From Sphingopyxis sp. JAI128 (GTDB lineage: Bacteria > Pseudomonadota > Alphaproteobacteria > Sphingomonadales > Sphingomonadaceae): 64,000 bases of DNA. Shown here piece after piece: positions 1 through 6,854 of the stretch. The DNA is taken from NCBI RefSeq assembly GCF_014207235.1, contig NZ_JACHDA010000006.1, positions 124,001 to 188,000 on the forward strand, written 5' to 3'. The position numbers and the translations under genes were made by a program. A model generated the notes under the pieces. It was not told the origin of the DNA and made no database searches. It was given only the letters and a program-made list of their open reading frames with translations. Each line of letters starts with the position of its first letter. Position 1 is the first letter of the stretch.

Positions 1-44
1 ATGAAAAGACGCAGCTGTTCGTCGGACACGGTGGCTTCGCTCAT
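1..44 (-). CDS. gapR: GapR/DUF2312 nucleoid-associated protein (N-terminus only)
   Basis: Only the first 14 codons are inside the window; the rest lies beyond position 1. The ATG at 44 (minus strand) is preceded by GGAG six bases upstream. The visible peptide, MSEATVSDEQLRLF, fits the N-terminus of DUF2312/GapR proteins, which continue into an ERIERLEEEK-type helix. GapR binds AT-rich, overtwisted DNA and is essential in Caulobacter. Its place just downstream of a DUF1244 gene supports the call, as I recall that pairing from sphingomonads. Little sequence is visible, so this is a probable rather than firm identification. Confidence 0.55.
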   Translation of the reverse strand, partial: MSEATVSDEQLRLF

Positions 45-107
45 TTTATACTCCGCTGGGATGAAAGGTGAGGTGGCGAGAATCGCCTCGGCGCGTCCCT
101 AGCGAGG

Positions 108-428
108 TCAGGGATTCTTCGCCATGCTTTCTTCCATCCGCGCGAGCTGTTCGGGGGTGGCGGCAGTGTGATAGCGCGCTTTCCATTCCGCCGTCGGCAT
201 GCCGTGGATGATCGCGCGACCCGTTTCCCTGTCCATGTCGCCGGCCTCGGCGATCCAGTCGCCAAGGCAGTTGCGGCAAAAGCCCGCGAGGCCCATCAGG
301 TCGATGTTTGCGGCGTCGCTGCGGTGCTGGAGCAGGCGGACGAGGCGGCGGAAAGCCGCGGCGGCGGCCGCGTCGTCGAGTTGGTCGAGGGCGTCGTTCC
401 CGGTCGTCTGATCGTCGCTGCAGGACAT
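108..428 (-). CDS. DUF1244 family protein
   Basis: A 106-residue protein of the DUF1244 family. The family core is plain: AAFRRLVRLLQ, then a NIDLMGLAGFCRNC segment with two cysteines, and near the end GMPTAEWKARYH. The function is unknown; the two close cysteines could bind metal, but that is a guess. I chose the ATG at 428 because AAAGGAG lies seven bases upstream; the frame stays open for 18 more codons, but no ribosome site supports a longer form. It reads toward the GapR-like gene and is divergent from pyruvate kinase. Confidence 0.85.
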   Translation of the reverse strand: MSCSDDQTTGNDALDQLDDAAAAAAFRRLVRLLQHRSDAANIDLMGLAGFCRNCLGDWIAEAGDMDRETGRAIIHGMPTAEWKARYHTAATPEQLARMEESMAKNP

Positions 429-521
429 GCTGGCTCCTTTGATGATTGAATAGCTATACGGTTGTTGCCTTGACCGCATCAAGGCGGCATTGCCCTAACG
501 TCCCCAATCGTCGGAGCATGT

Positions 522-1976
522 GTGGTTCAGAGCTTTACCCCCCGCCAACGCAAGGTGCGCATCCTTGCGACGCTTGGTCCGGCCAGTGCGAATGCCGAGA
601 TGATCGCCGAACTGCATCGCGCGGGCGCCGATGCCTTTCGCGTCAATATGAGCCACGGCGACCATGAAGGTCACGCCAAGGTGATCGCCGCGATCCGCGC
701 GCTCGAAAAGGACACCGGCCGCCCGACAACGATCCTCGTCGACTTGCAAGGACCCAAGCTGCGCGTCGGGACGTTCAAGGACGGTCCGGCCGAGCTGGTG
801 AAGGGCAAGTCATTCGTCCTCGACACCGACAAGACGCCGGGCGACGCGACGCGTGTCCATTTGCCGCACCCCGAATTGTTCGCGGCGGCCGAGCCCGATA
901 CACGCCTGCTGATCGACGACGGCAAGCTGGTGCTGCGCGTCAAACGCGTGTCGCCGGACCGGCTCGAGACGGTGGTCGAGGTCGGCGGGAAGATTTCGGA
1001 CCGCAAGGGCGTCAATGTCCCCGACGTGGTCGTCCCGCTCGCCGCGCTCACCGAAAAGGATCGCAAGGACCTGACCTTCGCGCTCGAACAGGGTGTCGAC
1101 TGGATCGCGCTCTCGTTCGTCCAGCGGCCCGAGGACGTCGCCGAGGCGCGGCGGCTGATCGGCGGCAAGGCGGCGCTGCTCGTGAAATTCGAAAAGCCGT
1201 CGGGGGTGCAGCGGATCGAGGAAATCCTCGAGCTCGCCGATGCGGCGATGGTCGCGCGCGGCGACCTGGGCGTCGAACTGCCCCCCGAAGCGGTGCCGCC
1301 GCTTCAGAAAAAGATCGTCGCGACCGCGCGGCGCATGGGCAAGCCCGTCGTCGTTGCGACGCAGATGCTCGAATCGATGATCGTCTCGCCGTCGCCGACG
1401 CGCGCGGAAGTTAGCGATGTTGCGACAGCGGTTTACGACGGCGCCGATGCGATCATGCTGTCGGCCGAGACCGCGGCGGGCGCCTGGCCGGTGGAAGCTG
1501 TCACCATGATGGATTCGATCGCGCGCTCGGTCGAAAGCGATCCCGATTATTACCGCCGCCTGCATTTCACCGAGACCGCGCCCGACGCGACGACCGCCGA
1601 CGCGCTCGCCGAGGCGGCGGGGACGATCATCCAGACGATCGCCGCCGATGCGATCATCTGCTTCACCGCATCGGGTTCGACCGCGCGGCGTGTCGCGCGC
1701 GAGCGACCGGGGGCGCCGCTGCTGGTGCTGACGCCGAAGCGCGAAGCGGCGCGGCGCATGGGCCTGCTCTGGGGCGCGCATGCCGTGCCGACCAAGGACA
1801 TCGGCAGCTTCGAGGAGATGATCGCCAAGGGCAAGCGCATGGCGCTGCGTCACGGAATCTGCAAGGCGGGCGCGAAGCTGGTGATGATGGCGGGCGTGCC
1901 GTTCGGCACCCCGGGGTCGACCAATGTGCTTCACGTCGCAACGCTGACCGGCGACGAACTGCGCGGGTACAGCTGA
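522..1976 (+). CDS. pyk: pyruvate kinase
   Basis: Pyruvate kinase converts phosphoenolpyruvate and ADP to pyruvate and ATP in the cytoplasm. At 484 residues it is full length. Visible family features are KVRILATLGPAS at the N-terminus, NMSHG, VDLQGPKLRVG, the catalytic-lysine segment LVKFEKPSG, ARGDLGVELP, and ATQMLESM followed by SPSPTRAEVSDVATA and GADAIMLSAET. The C-terminal domain (about residues 350-484) is the allosteric-type domain. The start is a GTG at 522 with CGGAG five bases upstream; a closer ATG at 518 is out of frame. It stands alone, divergent from DUF1244, and a palindromic repeat begins eight bases after its stop. Confidence 0.97.
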   Translation: MVQSFTPRQRKVRILATLGPASANAEMIAELHRAGADAFRVNMSHGDHEGHAKVIAAIRALEKDTGRPTTILVDLQGPKLRVGTFKDGPAELVKGKSFVLDTDKTPGDATRVHLPHPELFAAAEPDTRLLIDDGKLVLRVKRVSPDRLETVVEVGGKISDRKGVNVPDVVVPLAALTEKDRKDLTFALEQGVDWIALSFVQRPEDVAEARRLIGGKAALLVKFEKPSGVQRIEEILELADAAMVARGDLGVELPPEAVPPLQKKIVATARRMGKPVVVATQMLESMIVSPSPTRAEVSDVATAVYDGADAIMLSAETAAGAWPVEAVTMMDSIARSVESDPDYYRRLHFTETAPDATTADALAEAAGTIIQTIAADAIICFTASGSTARRVARERPGAPLLVLTPKREAARRMGLLWGAHAVPTKDIGSFEEMIAKGKRMALRHGICKAGAKLVMMAGVPFGTPGSTNVLHVATLTGDELRGYS

Positions 1977-1983
1977 GTAGCAT

Positions 1984-2114
1984 TCCTCCCTGTGCCGTAG
2001 GCATGGGGAGGTGGCAGCGCAAAGCGCTGACGGAGGGGCTAATGGGCGCGACGTCGCCGCCCCTCCACCATCCTTCGGATGGTCCCCCTCCCCACGGCTT
2101 CGCCGCAGGGAGGA
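1984..2114. repeat. palindromic intergenic element, family A, copy 1
   Basis: A 131-bp element bounded by TCCTCCCTG and CAGGGAGGA, with inner inverted segments GGGGAGG/CCTCCCC and GAGGGG/CCCCTCC. A second complete copy lies at 57088-57212 in the opposite orientation, and a terminal-arm fragment at 3211-3239. It can fold into a long cruciform or RNA hairpin. It sits right after pyruvate kinase and may act as a transcript end. No transposase is present; REP/MITE-like is the best description. It occupies most of the 328-bp gap before the next gene. Confidence 0.85.
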
Positions 2115-2304
2115 TCAAGATCGATTCAAATCGGCACAAAAGTTACCGGCCGATTCACAAAATTTTCCCGTTGATTCAGAACGGGACGGACTAAAATGGT
2201 AAATGCACTTTGCACCATTGACGGCGCGCGGCATAGTTGGTGCAAATAGGGCGTCGGACCCGCGTCGGGGGGCTCCGCATCGCTAGTCCGGAGGTCTTTT
2301 CCGC

Positions 2305-3078
2305 GTGTCCGCACCATTCCGTTTTCCGCGCTTTTTCGTGACGAGCCCCGCACCTTGTCCCTATCTGGCGGGCAAGACCGAGCGAAAGGTTTTCACCGAA
2401 CTCGGCGGCACCACGGCGAACGAACTCAACGATGCGCTTGGCCGCATCGGTTTTCGGCGCAGCCAGTCGGTCGCCTATCGCCCGAGTTGCGCCGATTGTT
2501 CGGCATGCGTGTCGGTGCGCGTCTGCGCCGCCGAATTTGCGCCGAGCAGTTCGCAGAAGCGCAACCTGCGCCGCAACGGCGACCTGGTCGCGACCGCGTG
2601 CAAGCCGTGGGCGACCGAAGAGCAATATGCGCTGCTGCGCGCCTATCTCGCCTCGCGCCATCCCGATGGCGGCATGGCCGACATGGACGAGCAGGATTTT
2701 GCCGACATGGTCGAGCAGACTCCGGTCGACAGCTATATGATCGAATATCGCGAGCCGACCGCCGACGGCAGCAAGGGCCGCCTTGTCGGCTGTTGCCTGA
2801 CCGACCGGCAGGGCGACGGGCTTTCGATGATCTACAGCTTTTTCGACGCGCATCATCCGATGCGCGAGGGGCTGGGCACCTATATCATCGCCGACCATGT
2901 CCAGCGCGCGGCGCGCGCGGGGCTGGCCTATGTCTATCTCGGCTACTGGATCGAAGGGTCGGCGCGCATGGCGTACAAGGCGCGCTTCCGCCCGCTCGAA
3001 AAGCTCGGCCCCGATGGCTGGTCGCGCTTCGAGCCGGGCGCGCCACAACGCATTTCCGAGATGTTCGAACTGGCGTGA
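2305..3078 (+). CDS. bpt: aspartate/glutamate leucyltransferase (Bpt/ATE family)
   Basis: Transfers leucine from Leu-tRNA to N-terminal Asp or Glu of proteins, making them N-degron substrates for ClpAP through ClpS. The 257-residue protein has the family hallmarks: the CPYL motif near residue 18, the paired-cysteine segment [15 protein letters not shown], a SQKRNLRRN stretch, and the C-terminal GNAT-like half with SMIYSFFD and YVYLGYWI. The start is GTG at 2305, with GGAGG about ten bases upstream. It is a single gene between two repeat-bearing gaps. Bpt versus classical Aat is decided by fold type: this is the ATE-like family. Confidence 0.93.
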   Translation: MSAPFRFPRFFVTSPAPCPYLAGKTERKVFTELGGTTANELNDALGRIGFRRSQSVAYRPSCADCSACVSVRVCAAEFAPSSSQKRNLRRNGDLVATACKPWATEEQYALLRAYLASRHPDGGMADMDEQDFADMVEQTPVDSYMIEYREPTADGSKGRLVGCCLTDRQGDGLSMIYSFFDAHHPMREGLGTYIIADHVQRAARAGLAYVYLGYWIEGSARMAYKARFRPLEKLGPDGWSRFEPGAPQRISEMFELA

Positions 3079-3123
3079 TCGATGTCGGCTTTGGGGTGGA
3101 GAGCCGTCACTGTCAGCTCCCCC

Positions 3124-3200
3124 CTCGTCACCCCGGACTTGATCCGGGGTCCATGACTTCGACGCCGCGATGGATCCCGGATCAAGTCCGGGATGACGAG
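3124..3200. repeat. inverted repeat element, family B, copy 1
   Basis: A 77-bp near-perfect inverted repeat with arms of about 31 bp, each built around CCGGACTTGATCCGGG; 29 of 31 arm positions match. A second copy lies at 30684-30757. It lies 45 bp after the bpt stop. No coding capacity; REP-like. Confidence 0.9.
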
Positions 3201-3210
3201 GGGTGGAATA

Positions 3211-3239
3211 TCCTCCCCATGGCTGCGCCACAGGGAGGA
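3211..3239. repeat. family A element, terminal arm only
   Basis: Twenty-nine bases matching the end of the element at 1984-2114 (TCCTCCCCATGG through CACAGGGAGGA). It forms a short hairpin by itself and follows ten bases after the family B repeat, so two repeat types are nested in this gap. Confidence 0.75.
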
Positions 3240-3400
3240 TTAAAGACCGCAATCGGTCGAAACCGGCCATTCTATCTCATCCCTACCGGCGCCTAGTTGC
3301 GAACGTCTCGCAGCTTTGCCTCCCCGGTTGACCTTTTCCCGCTATCAAGGGCATAGCTCGATGAAGGACAGAATAAGTCCGGGTCGCATCCATGGTTATG

Positions 3401-3418
3401 TCGCTTAGGGGTAAGCGA
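3401..3418. promoter_or_regulatory. 18-bp dyad upstream of the redox cluster
   Basis: TCGCTTA-GGGG-TAAGCGA, a perfect inverted repeat with seven-base arms, 82 bp before the first ATG of the redox cluster. Its size and place fit a dimeric repressor or activator site. I cannot name the regulator. The rest of the 3240-3500 gap shows nothing else clear. Confidence 0.45.
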
Positions 3419-3500
3419 TAAGGGGGAATGGGATGCCCGCGCATGCGTTCGCCAATATCTTGATCGCGCATTTTCGCTTCGGCTGCGGAGGCGGGACCGC

Positions 3501-5951
3501 ATGAGCGAGCCGGTCCCCCCCGATCGCGTAAAGGTCGCGATCATCGGTTCGGGCCCCGCGGGGCTCAGCGCGGCGTCGCGCGCGGGGCAGCTCGGGCTCA
3601 GTCATGTCCTGCTCGAAAAGACCGACCATCTCTCCGACACGATCTTCAAATATCAGAAGGGCAAGCGCGTCCTCGCGACGCCCGAACGGCTCGACCTCAG
3701 ATCGGATTGCCGCTTCGCCGAAGGCGCGCGCGAATATATCCTCGGCAATTGGGACGAGGACGCCGCGAACAACAAGGTCAACGTCGTCAAACATGCCGAC
3801 GTCACCGAGGTGACGGGGCAGAAGGGCGCTTTCGCGATCAAGACCGCCAGGGGCGACGTCTTTCATGCCGAGAATATCGTGCTGGCGATCGGCACGCAGG
3901 GCAATCCGAACCGGATGCGCTGCGAGGGCGCCGACATGCCGCACATCATCTATCAGGTCGACGACCCCGAGGATTTCAAGGACAAGCATATCACCGTCGT
4001 CGGGTCGGGCGATGCGGGGATCGAAAATGCGCTCGGCGTCGCCGAAGAGGCGCTGGAGAACACGGTCACCATCCTCAATCGGTCGAAGGATTTCGCGCGC
4101 GCCAAGGCCAAGAATGTTTCCGACATGATGGAGGCAGGCGAAAACGGCCTGATGAGCATTCGCACCGAGACTCAGCCTAAGAAGGTCGAACCCGGCTGGC
4201 TGACGCTCGATACGCCCGATGGCGAGGAACGCATTGCCTGCGACGTCATCGTCGCGCGACTGGGGTCGGTTGCGCCGCGCGGTTTCGTCGAGTCGATGGG
4301 GATCGAGTTTACGGGGCCCGACCGCGAAGCCTTTCCCAAGCTGTCGCCGACGTTTGAATCGACGGTTCCCGGCATTTTCGTGATCGGTGCGCTCGCGGGC
4401 TATCCGCTGATCAAGCATTGCATGAACCAGGGTTATGATGTCGTCGAGTTCCTGGGCGGCAATACCGCCCTGACCCCCGCCGACGAAAAGGATCTGGCGG
4501 CGATCTTTGCGGGCCTGCCACAGCAGAAATCGGTGAGCGAATGGCTCGACTATCTGCGCGAGCGCGTCAGCATTTTCGCCGACGTGTCGCCGCTCCAGAT
4601 GCGCGAATTCATGCTCGATTCGAAGGTCGCCTCTTACCGCAAAGGCGAGGTCGTGTTCGAAAAGGGCCAGCCGGGATCGTCGCTGTTCGCGATCGCCGAC
4701 GGCCATGCCGAGGTCGAGGTCGCGGTGGACGTCACCGTGCCGATCGAACAGGGGTCTATTTTCGGCGAGGTCGGGCTGATTTCGGGGCGCAAGCGCGGCG
4801 CGACGATCCGCGCCGGCGCCGACAGCATCTTTGTCGAAGTGTCGCGCACGGCGGCGCTGAAGCTGATGGCGGCGGTGCCGGGCGCGAAGCGCGCGATAAA
4901 CCGCATCTCGCTCGAACGACAATTGCTGCAAATCTTCAAGGGCGGGCTGACCGTCGAGGATCTGGCGCCGGTCGTCGAGACGGCAGAAGTCGAGCGCGTG
5001 TCCGCGGGCAAGGTCGTACTGACCGAGGGCGAGCCGGGCGACGATGTTTACGTCATCCGGTCGGGCTCGATGGTCGTCGAAAAGGATATCGGCGGCAAAT
5101 CGATCTTCCTGCGCTACCTGCCCGCGGGCAGCTTCTTCGGCGAAATGGGGGTGCTGAGCGGGCAGCCGCGCAACGCCACGGTCAAGGCCGCCGTCGGCAG
5201 CGAGATTATCAAACTGACCGGCGAGAGTTTCCGCAAGATGCTCGCCGCGCGGCCGCAGGTGCGCGAAGCGACCGAGGCGGCAGTTGCCGAGCGCGCGGCG
5301 ATGAACGACTTCATCGAATCGCGCAAGGCGACCTATTCGAGCGCGGTCGATCTTTATTCAGACACCGCGAGCTTCATCATGAAGGAGGGGCTGGGCGAGG
5401 CGACTGATGCGTTGCTGATCGACGAGAATCTGTGCGTTGGTTGCGACAATTGCGAGAAAGCGTGCGCCGACAGCCATGAGGGCCTGTCGCGGCTCGACCG
5501 CGAGGCGGGGAAGACCTTCGCGCATCTGCATGTGCCGACGAGCTGCCGCCACTGCGAGCATCCGCATTGCATGGCCGACTGCCCGCCGAACGTGATCCAC
5601 CGCGGCCCCGACGGTGAGGTGTTCATGGAGCCGGGCTGCATCGGCTGCGGCAATTGTATGCGCAATTGCCCCTATGGCGTGATCCGCATGGAGGCGGCGC
5701 CACCGCCGAAACCGAGCCTGCTGCGCTGGCTGCTCACCGGTTTCGGCCCCGGGCCGGGTGAACCGTCGCCTAAATGGACCAAGAAGCAATTGGGCGACGA
5801 GAAGCCCAAGAAAATCGCGGTCAAATGTGACATGTGCAAGGGCATCGCCGGCGGCCCGGCGTGCGTGCGTGCGTGCCCGACGGGGGCCGCGATCCGCGTT
5901 TCGCCCGAAGAATTCCTGTCGATCGCGCGGCTCGACGAGGATACCGACTGA
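3501..5951 (+). CDS. flavoprotein reductase fused to two cNMP-binding domains and a four-cluster ferredoxin
   Basis: An 816-residue cytoplasmic fusion. Residues 10-325 are a TrxR/YpdA-like pyridine-nucleotide flavoprotein with an FAD site (GSGPAG, 16-21) and an NAD(P) site (GSGDAG, 168-173), but no redox CxxC. Residues about 355-465 and 484-590 are two CRP/PKA-type cyclic-nucleotide domains with phosphate-binding cassettes FGEVGLISGRKRGAT and FGEMGVLSGQPRNAT. Residues 640-800 form a DmsB/HybA-like ferredoxin with 16 cysteines in four groups (645-655, 682-694, 713-723, 776-792), enough for four [4Fe-4S] clusters. Inferred role: NAD(P)H oxidation passed through FAD and FeS clusters to the membrane partner encoded next, gated by cAMP or cGMP. 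GGAGG precedes the ATG. The stop overlaps the next start (TGATG), so translation is probably coupled. The exact reaction is unknown. Confidence 0.85.
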   Translation: MSEPVPPDRVKVAIIGSGPAGLSAASRAGQLGLSHVLLEKTDHLSDTIFKYQKGKRVLATPERLDLRSDCRFAEGAREYILGNWDEDAANNKVNVVKHADVTEVTGQKGAFAIKTARGDVFHAENIVLAIGTQGNPNRMRCEGADMPHIIYQVDDPEDFKDKHITVVGSGDAGIENALGVAEEALENTVTILNRSKDFARAKAKNVSDMMEAGENGLMSIRTETQPKKVEPGWLTLDTPDGEERIACDVIVARLGSVAPRGFVESMGIEFTGPDREAFPKLSPTFESTVPGIFVIGALAGYPLIKHCMNQGYDVVEFLGGNTALTPADEKDLAAIFAGLPQQKSVSEWLDYLRERVSIFADVSPLQMREFMLDSKVASYRKGEVVFEKGQPGSSLFAIADGHAEVEVAVDVTVPIEQGSIFGEVGLISGRKRGATIRAGADSIFVEVSRTAALKLMAAVPGAKRAINRISLERQLLQIFKGGLTVEDLAPVVETAEVERVSAGKVVLTEGEPGDDVYVIRSGSMVVEKDIGGKSIFLRYLPAGSFFGEMGVLSGQPRNATVKAAVGSEIIKLTGESFRKMLAARPQVREATEAAVAERAAMNDFIESRKATYSSAVDLYSDTASFIMKEGLGEATDALLIDENLCVGCDNCEKACADSHEGLSRLDREAGKTFAHLHVPTSCRHCEHPHCMADCPPNVIHRGPDGEVFMEPGCIGCGNCMRNCPYGVIRMEAAPPPKPSLLRWLLTGFGPGPGEPSPKWTKKQLGDEKPKKIAVKCDMCKGIAGGPACVRACPTGAAIRVSPEEFLSIARLDEDTD

Positions 5952-6844
5952 TGGCGAGCCCGTTTTCCAGAAGGCTTTTGGGCCGCCGCAACAAGGCGAC
6001 ACAGGTCGAGCGCGTTCGCGAGCGACGGCACGAAGGGTTCCTGCGCTATGCGGGGTTCCGCTGGGCAAAGATTTCGGGCGGGCTCTGCTTGCTCATCATC
6101 GTGTCTTACGCGCTGGTCGACGTGAGGCCGCGGCACAATGGCGGCAGCTGGTACGGCTATACGCTCGGCACGATTGGCGCGCTGCTGATCCTGTGGCTCA
6201 CCGCACTCGGCTACCGCAAGCGCAAGATGACGAGCGATCACTGGTCGCTGAAGGCGTGGACCTCGGCGCATGTCTATCTTGGCCTCGGTCTGATCGTCGT
6301 CGGCACCTGGCACACGGGTTTCCAGCTCGGGTGGAACGTCCATACGCTGGCGTGGGCGCTGATGATGCTGGTGATCCTGTCGGGCCTCTACGGCGTCATC
6401 GTCTATGCGACGCTGCCGCAGGCGCTATCGAACAATCGCGAACAGATGACGCAGATGCAGATGCTCGAGGCGATCCGCGCCTTCGACCGGCAATTGCACA
6501 GTGCCGCGCAGCCGCTGACGCCCGAAGACACCGCGCCGGTGCTCGCGGCGCTCGATGAGGATCCGTTCGCGGGCGGGATCGCCGCGCGATTGTCGGGACG
6601 CTATCCGAATTGCGCGACATCGTCGGCGCTGCGCGCGCTCACGCTGTCGCGCAGCAGCGATGCCGGTGCGCGCGAGAAGGTCGTCGGGCTGCTCAAGCAA
6701 AAGGAGGCGGCGCTGGCACGGCTGCGCCAGCATCTCAGGATTCGCGGGCTGCTCGAAATCTGGCTCTATGTGCATGTGCCGCTAACCTTTGCGCTGATCG
6801 CGGCGCTTTCGGCGCATATCATCAGCGTCTTTTTCTATTGGTGA
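5951..6844 (+). CDS. diheme cytochrome b-like integral membrane protein
   Basis: A 297-residue protein with four or five predicted membrane segments (about 41-57, 68-86, 105-122, 131-153, 268-295). Two histidine pairs are spaced exactly 14 residues apart on separate helices: H107/H121 and H275/H289. That is the classical arrangement for two stacked b hemes carrying electrons across a membrane. Between helices 4 and 5 is a soluble segment of about 110 residues. It overlaps the upstream fusion gene by one base and is ten bases from the FHA-decaheme gene. I infer that it takes electrons from the ferredoxin module and hands them to periplasmic hemes. Heme binding is predicted from spacing only. 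Confidence 0.75.
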   Translation: MASPFSRRLLGRRNKATQVERVRERRHEGFLRYAGFRWAKISGGLCLLIIVSYALVDVRPRHNGGSWYGYTLGTIGALLILWLTALGYRKRKMTSDHWSLKAWTSAHVYLGLGLIVVGTWHTGFQLGWNVHTLAWALMMLVILSGLYGVIVYATLPQALSNNREQMTQMQMLEAIRAFDRQLHSAAQPLTPEDTAPVLAALDEDPFAGGIAARLSGRYPNCATSSALRALTLSRSSDAGAREKVVGLLKQKEAALARLRQHLRIRGLLEIWLYVHVPLTFALIAALSAHIISVFFYW

Positions 6845-6854
6845 GGCGGGGACG

